Below the pieces are notes generated by a model, which saw only the letters and a program-made list of their open reading frames with translations, ran no database searches and was not told the origin of the DNA. From Pseudomonas arsenicoxydans (GTDB lineage Bacteria > Pseudomonadota > Gammaproteobacteria > Pseudomonadales > Pseudomonadaceae): 64,000 nucleotides of DNA. Shown piece by piece: positions 63,099-64,000 of the stretch (within the stretch, counting starts at the first letter, position 1; every line of letters begins with the position of its first letter). The stretch is taken from NCBI RefSeq assembly GCF_006438915.1, contig NZ_RCZE01000001.1:1-64000 (forward strand), written 5' to 3'. Position numbers and translations under genes: made by a program.

Positions 63099-64000
63099 CG
63101 GAGCCTTGTTGTTAGAGGCGGGCAGTTGGGCCAGCTTGTGGGTCGCAGCGCCTGAATTACAACAACTGCTGGTGTTCACCTTGAGCCATGGCCTGGCCTG
63201 CGTGATGTTGTGCGCGGCCGTATGGTTGCTGTTGCCGGCACGTTACCGTTCGCCGCTGCCGTGGAGCCCGCTGTTCATCTTCAGCCTGGCGTTCTTTGTG
63301 CCGGTGCTCGGGGCAGTCGGCGTGGTTGCGGCGATTTTCCCGGCGCTGTACCTGCCGCGCAAACGCGACAAGCAGGCGTGGCAAGCGGTGGGCATCCCGA
63401 AACTGCCGTATCGGGCGCAACTGCAATTGCACAAACCGGTGTTTGCCGATGGCGGTTTGCAGGACGTTTTGCGCCATGCGCCGGATCCGGACCAGCGTCT
63501 GGCCGCATTGCTCGCCACCCGTCGCATGCCCGGCAAAGAAGCCGTGCCGATCCTCAAACTGGCACTGGCCGACCCGAGTGATGACGTGCGCTTGCTGGCG
63601 TACTCGATGCTCGACAAGCAGGAAAGCGACATCAACCTGCACATCCAGATCGCCCTCGGCGAACTGACCGATGCTAATGCCAAAGCGGCGGGTGCGCTGC
63701 ACGGCCGGCTGGCGCGTTGGTATTGGGAATTGGCGTATCTGGGGCTGGCCCAAGGCAGCGTGCTCGACCACGTGCTCAATCAAGCCAGCGAGCATGCCGA
63801 GCTCGGCCTGGAAGCGGGCGAGGGCGGTGAACTGTTTCTGCTGGCCGGGCGCATCGCGCTGGAGCGTGGCGACATCGAGCGTGCTGAAGTGCTGCTCGGT
63901 CAGGCTCAGGAGAACGGCATGGGCGCGGCGCAGGTGCTGCCGTTTCGCGCCGAACTGGCCTTCGAGGCCGGTCGTTATCACGAAATTCCCGGACTGCTCG
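63076..64000 (+). CDS. pelE: PelE, TPR membrane protein (cut by the window end)
   Basis: The reading frame from ATG 63076 (MISKWLFSGALLLEAGSWAS...) stays open to the right edge, with 308 residues present of about 329 expected. It has two N-terminal membrane helices and then TPR-like helices (LFLLAGRIALERGDIERAE). PelE helps organise the inner-membrane PelDEFG complex. It starts inside pelD; the stop lies outside the window. Confidence 0.9.
   Translation, partial: MISKWLFSGALLLEAGSWASLWVAAPELQQLLVFTLSHGLACVMLCAAVWLLLPARYRSPLPWSPLFIFSLAFFVPVLGAVGVVAAIFPALYLPRKRDKQAWQAVGIPKLPYRAQLQLHKPVFADGGLQDVLRHAPDPDQRLAALLATRRMPGKEAVPILKLALADPSDDVRLLAYSMLDKQESDINLHIQIALGELTDANAKAAGALHGRLARWYWELAYLGLAQGSVLDHVLNQASEHAELGLEAGEGGELFLLAGRIALERGDIERAEVLLGQAQENGMGAAQVLPFRAELAFEAGRYHEIPGLL

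Noticed and set aside
61512..63179. 555-residue minus-strand frame
   Set aside because: Antisense to pelC/pelD/pelE, which match their families at the residue level.

Overview
The window comes from a fluorescens-group Pseudomonas chromosome. The signs are the Pseudomonas-type 5S rRNA, the many GTGGGAGCGGGCTTGCTCGCGAA-type REP pairs, the high-GC coding style and the recCBD, yfiRNB, mmsAB and pel gene sets. The core is high GC; two stretches (about 48.7-52.4 kb and the pel promoter region) look more AT-rich and accessory.

Layout. 0-0.3 kb: tail of an rRNA operon (23S-5S spacer, 5S, terminator). 0.4-9.7 kb: recC-recB-recD, each overlapping the next by 4 nt. 9.8-12.1 kb: yfiR-yfiN-yfiB, a periplasm-controlled diguanylate cyclase module. 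12.1-15.6 kb: a LysR regulator divergent from mmsAB (valine catabolism). 15.9-23.9 kb: small metabolic and redox genes (cupin, MerR, two flavodoxin-like oxidoreductases, two LysR regulators, a TauE-like exporter, a monooxygenase-like protein, an epimerase-like SDR and a SulP transporter). 24.1-27.8 kb: a GntP-type transporter, RpiR regulator and D-aminoacylase operon. 28.4-28.9 kb: a DUF6124 gene with a structured leader. 29.3-40.4 kb: an AraC-controlled cluster of an alkyl-DHAP-synthase-like flavoprotein, a GlpD-like dehydrogenase, an FGGY kinase, a secreted zinc phospholipase C-like protein, a DUF1302 outer-membrane protein and a DUF1329 protein. 40.4-48.7 kb: an orphan FitA-like antitoxin, a chemoreceptor, three envelope-modification genes, DUF2252 and a YeeE/TsuA-type transporter. 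48.8-52.4 kb: an accessory stretch with a HipB-like orphan, a VapBC45-like pair, DUF3077/DUF6124 and a NYN-domain protein. 52.5-53.4 kb: a PliG-like periplasmic protein. 53.8 kb to the right edge: pelX-pelA-pelB-pelC-pelD-pelE (pelE cut by the edge), with a promoter carrying two FleQ-like boxes.

Functional links. YfiN makes c-di-GMP, while PelD (with its c-di-GMP-binding residues conserved) and the probable FleQ sites in front of pelX respond to it, so both ends of one biofilm circuit are present. The 29-40 kb cluster reads as an envelope-to-cytoplasm route for a glycerol-based lipid, possibly an ether lipid; this is inference. The most novel-looking non-coding signal is a paired structured leader with a covarying UUCG-type hairpin in front of both DUF6124 genes, plus a decayed third DUF6124 tail at 40.43 kb.
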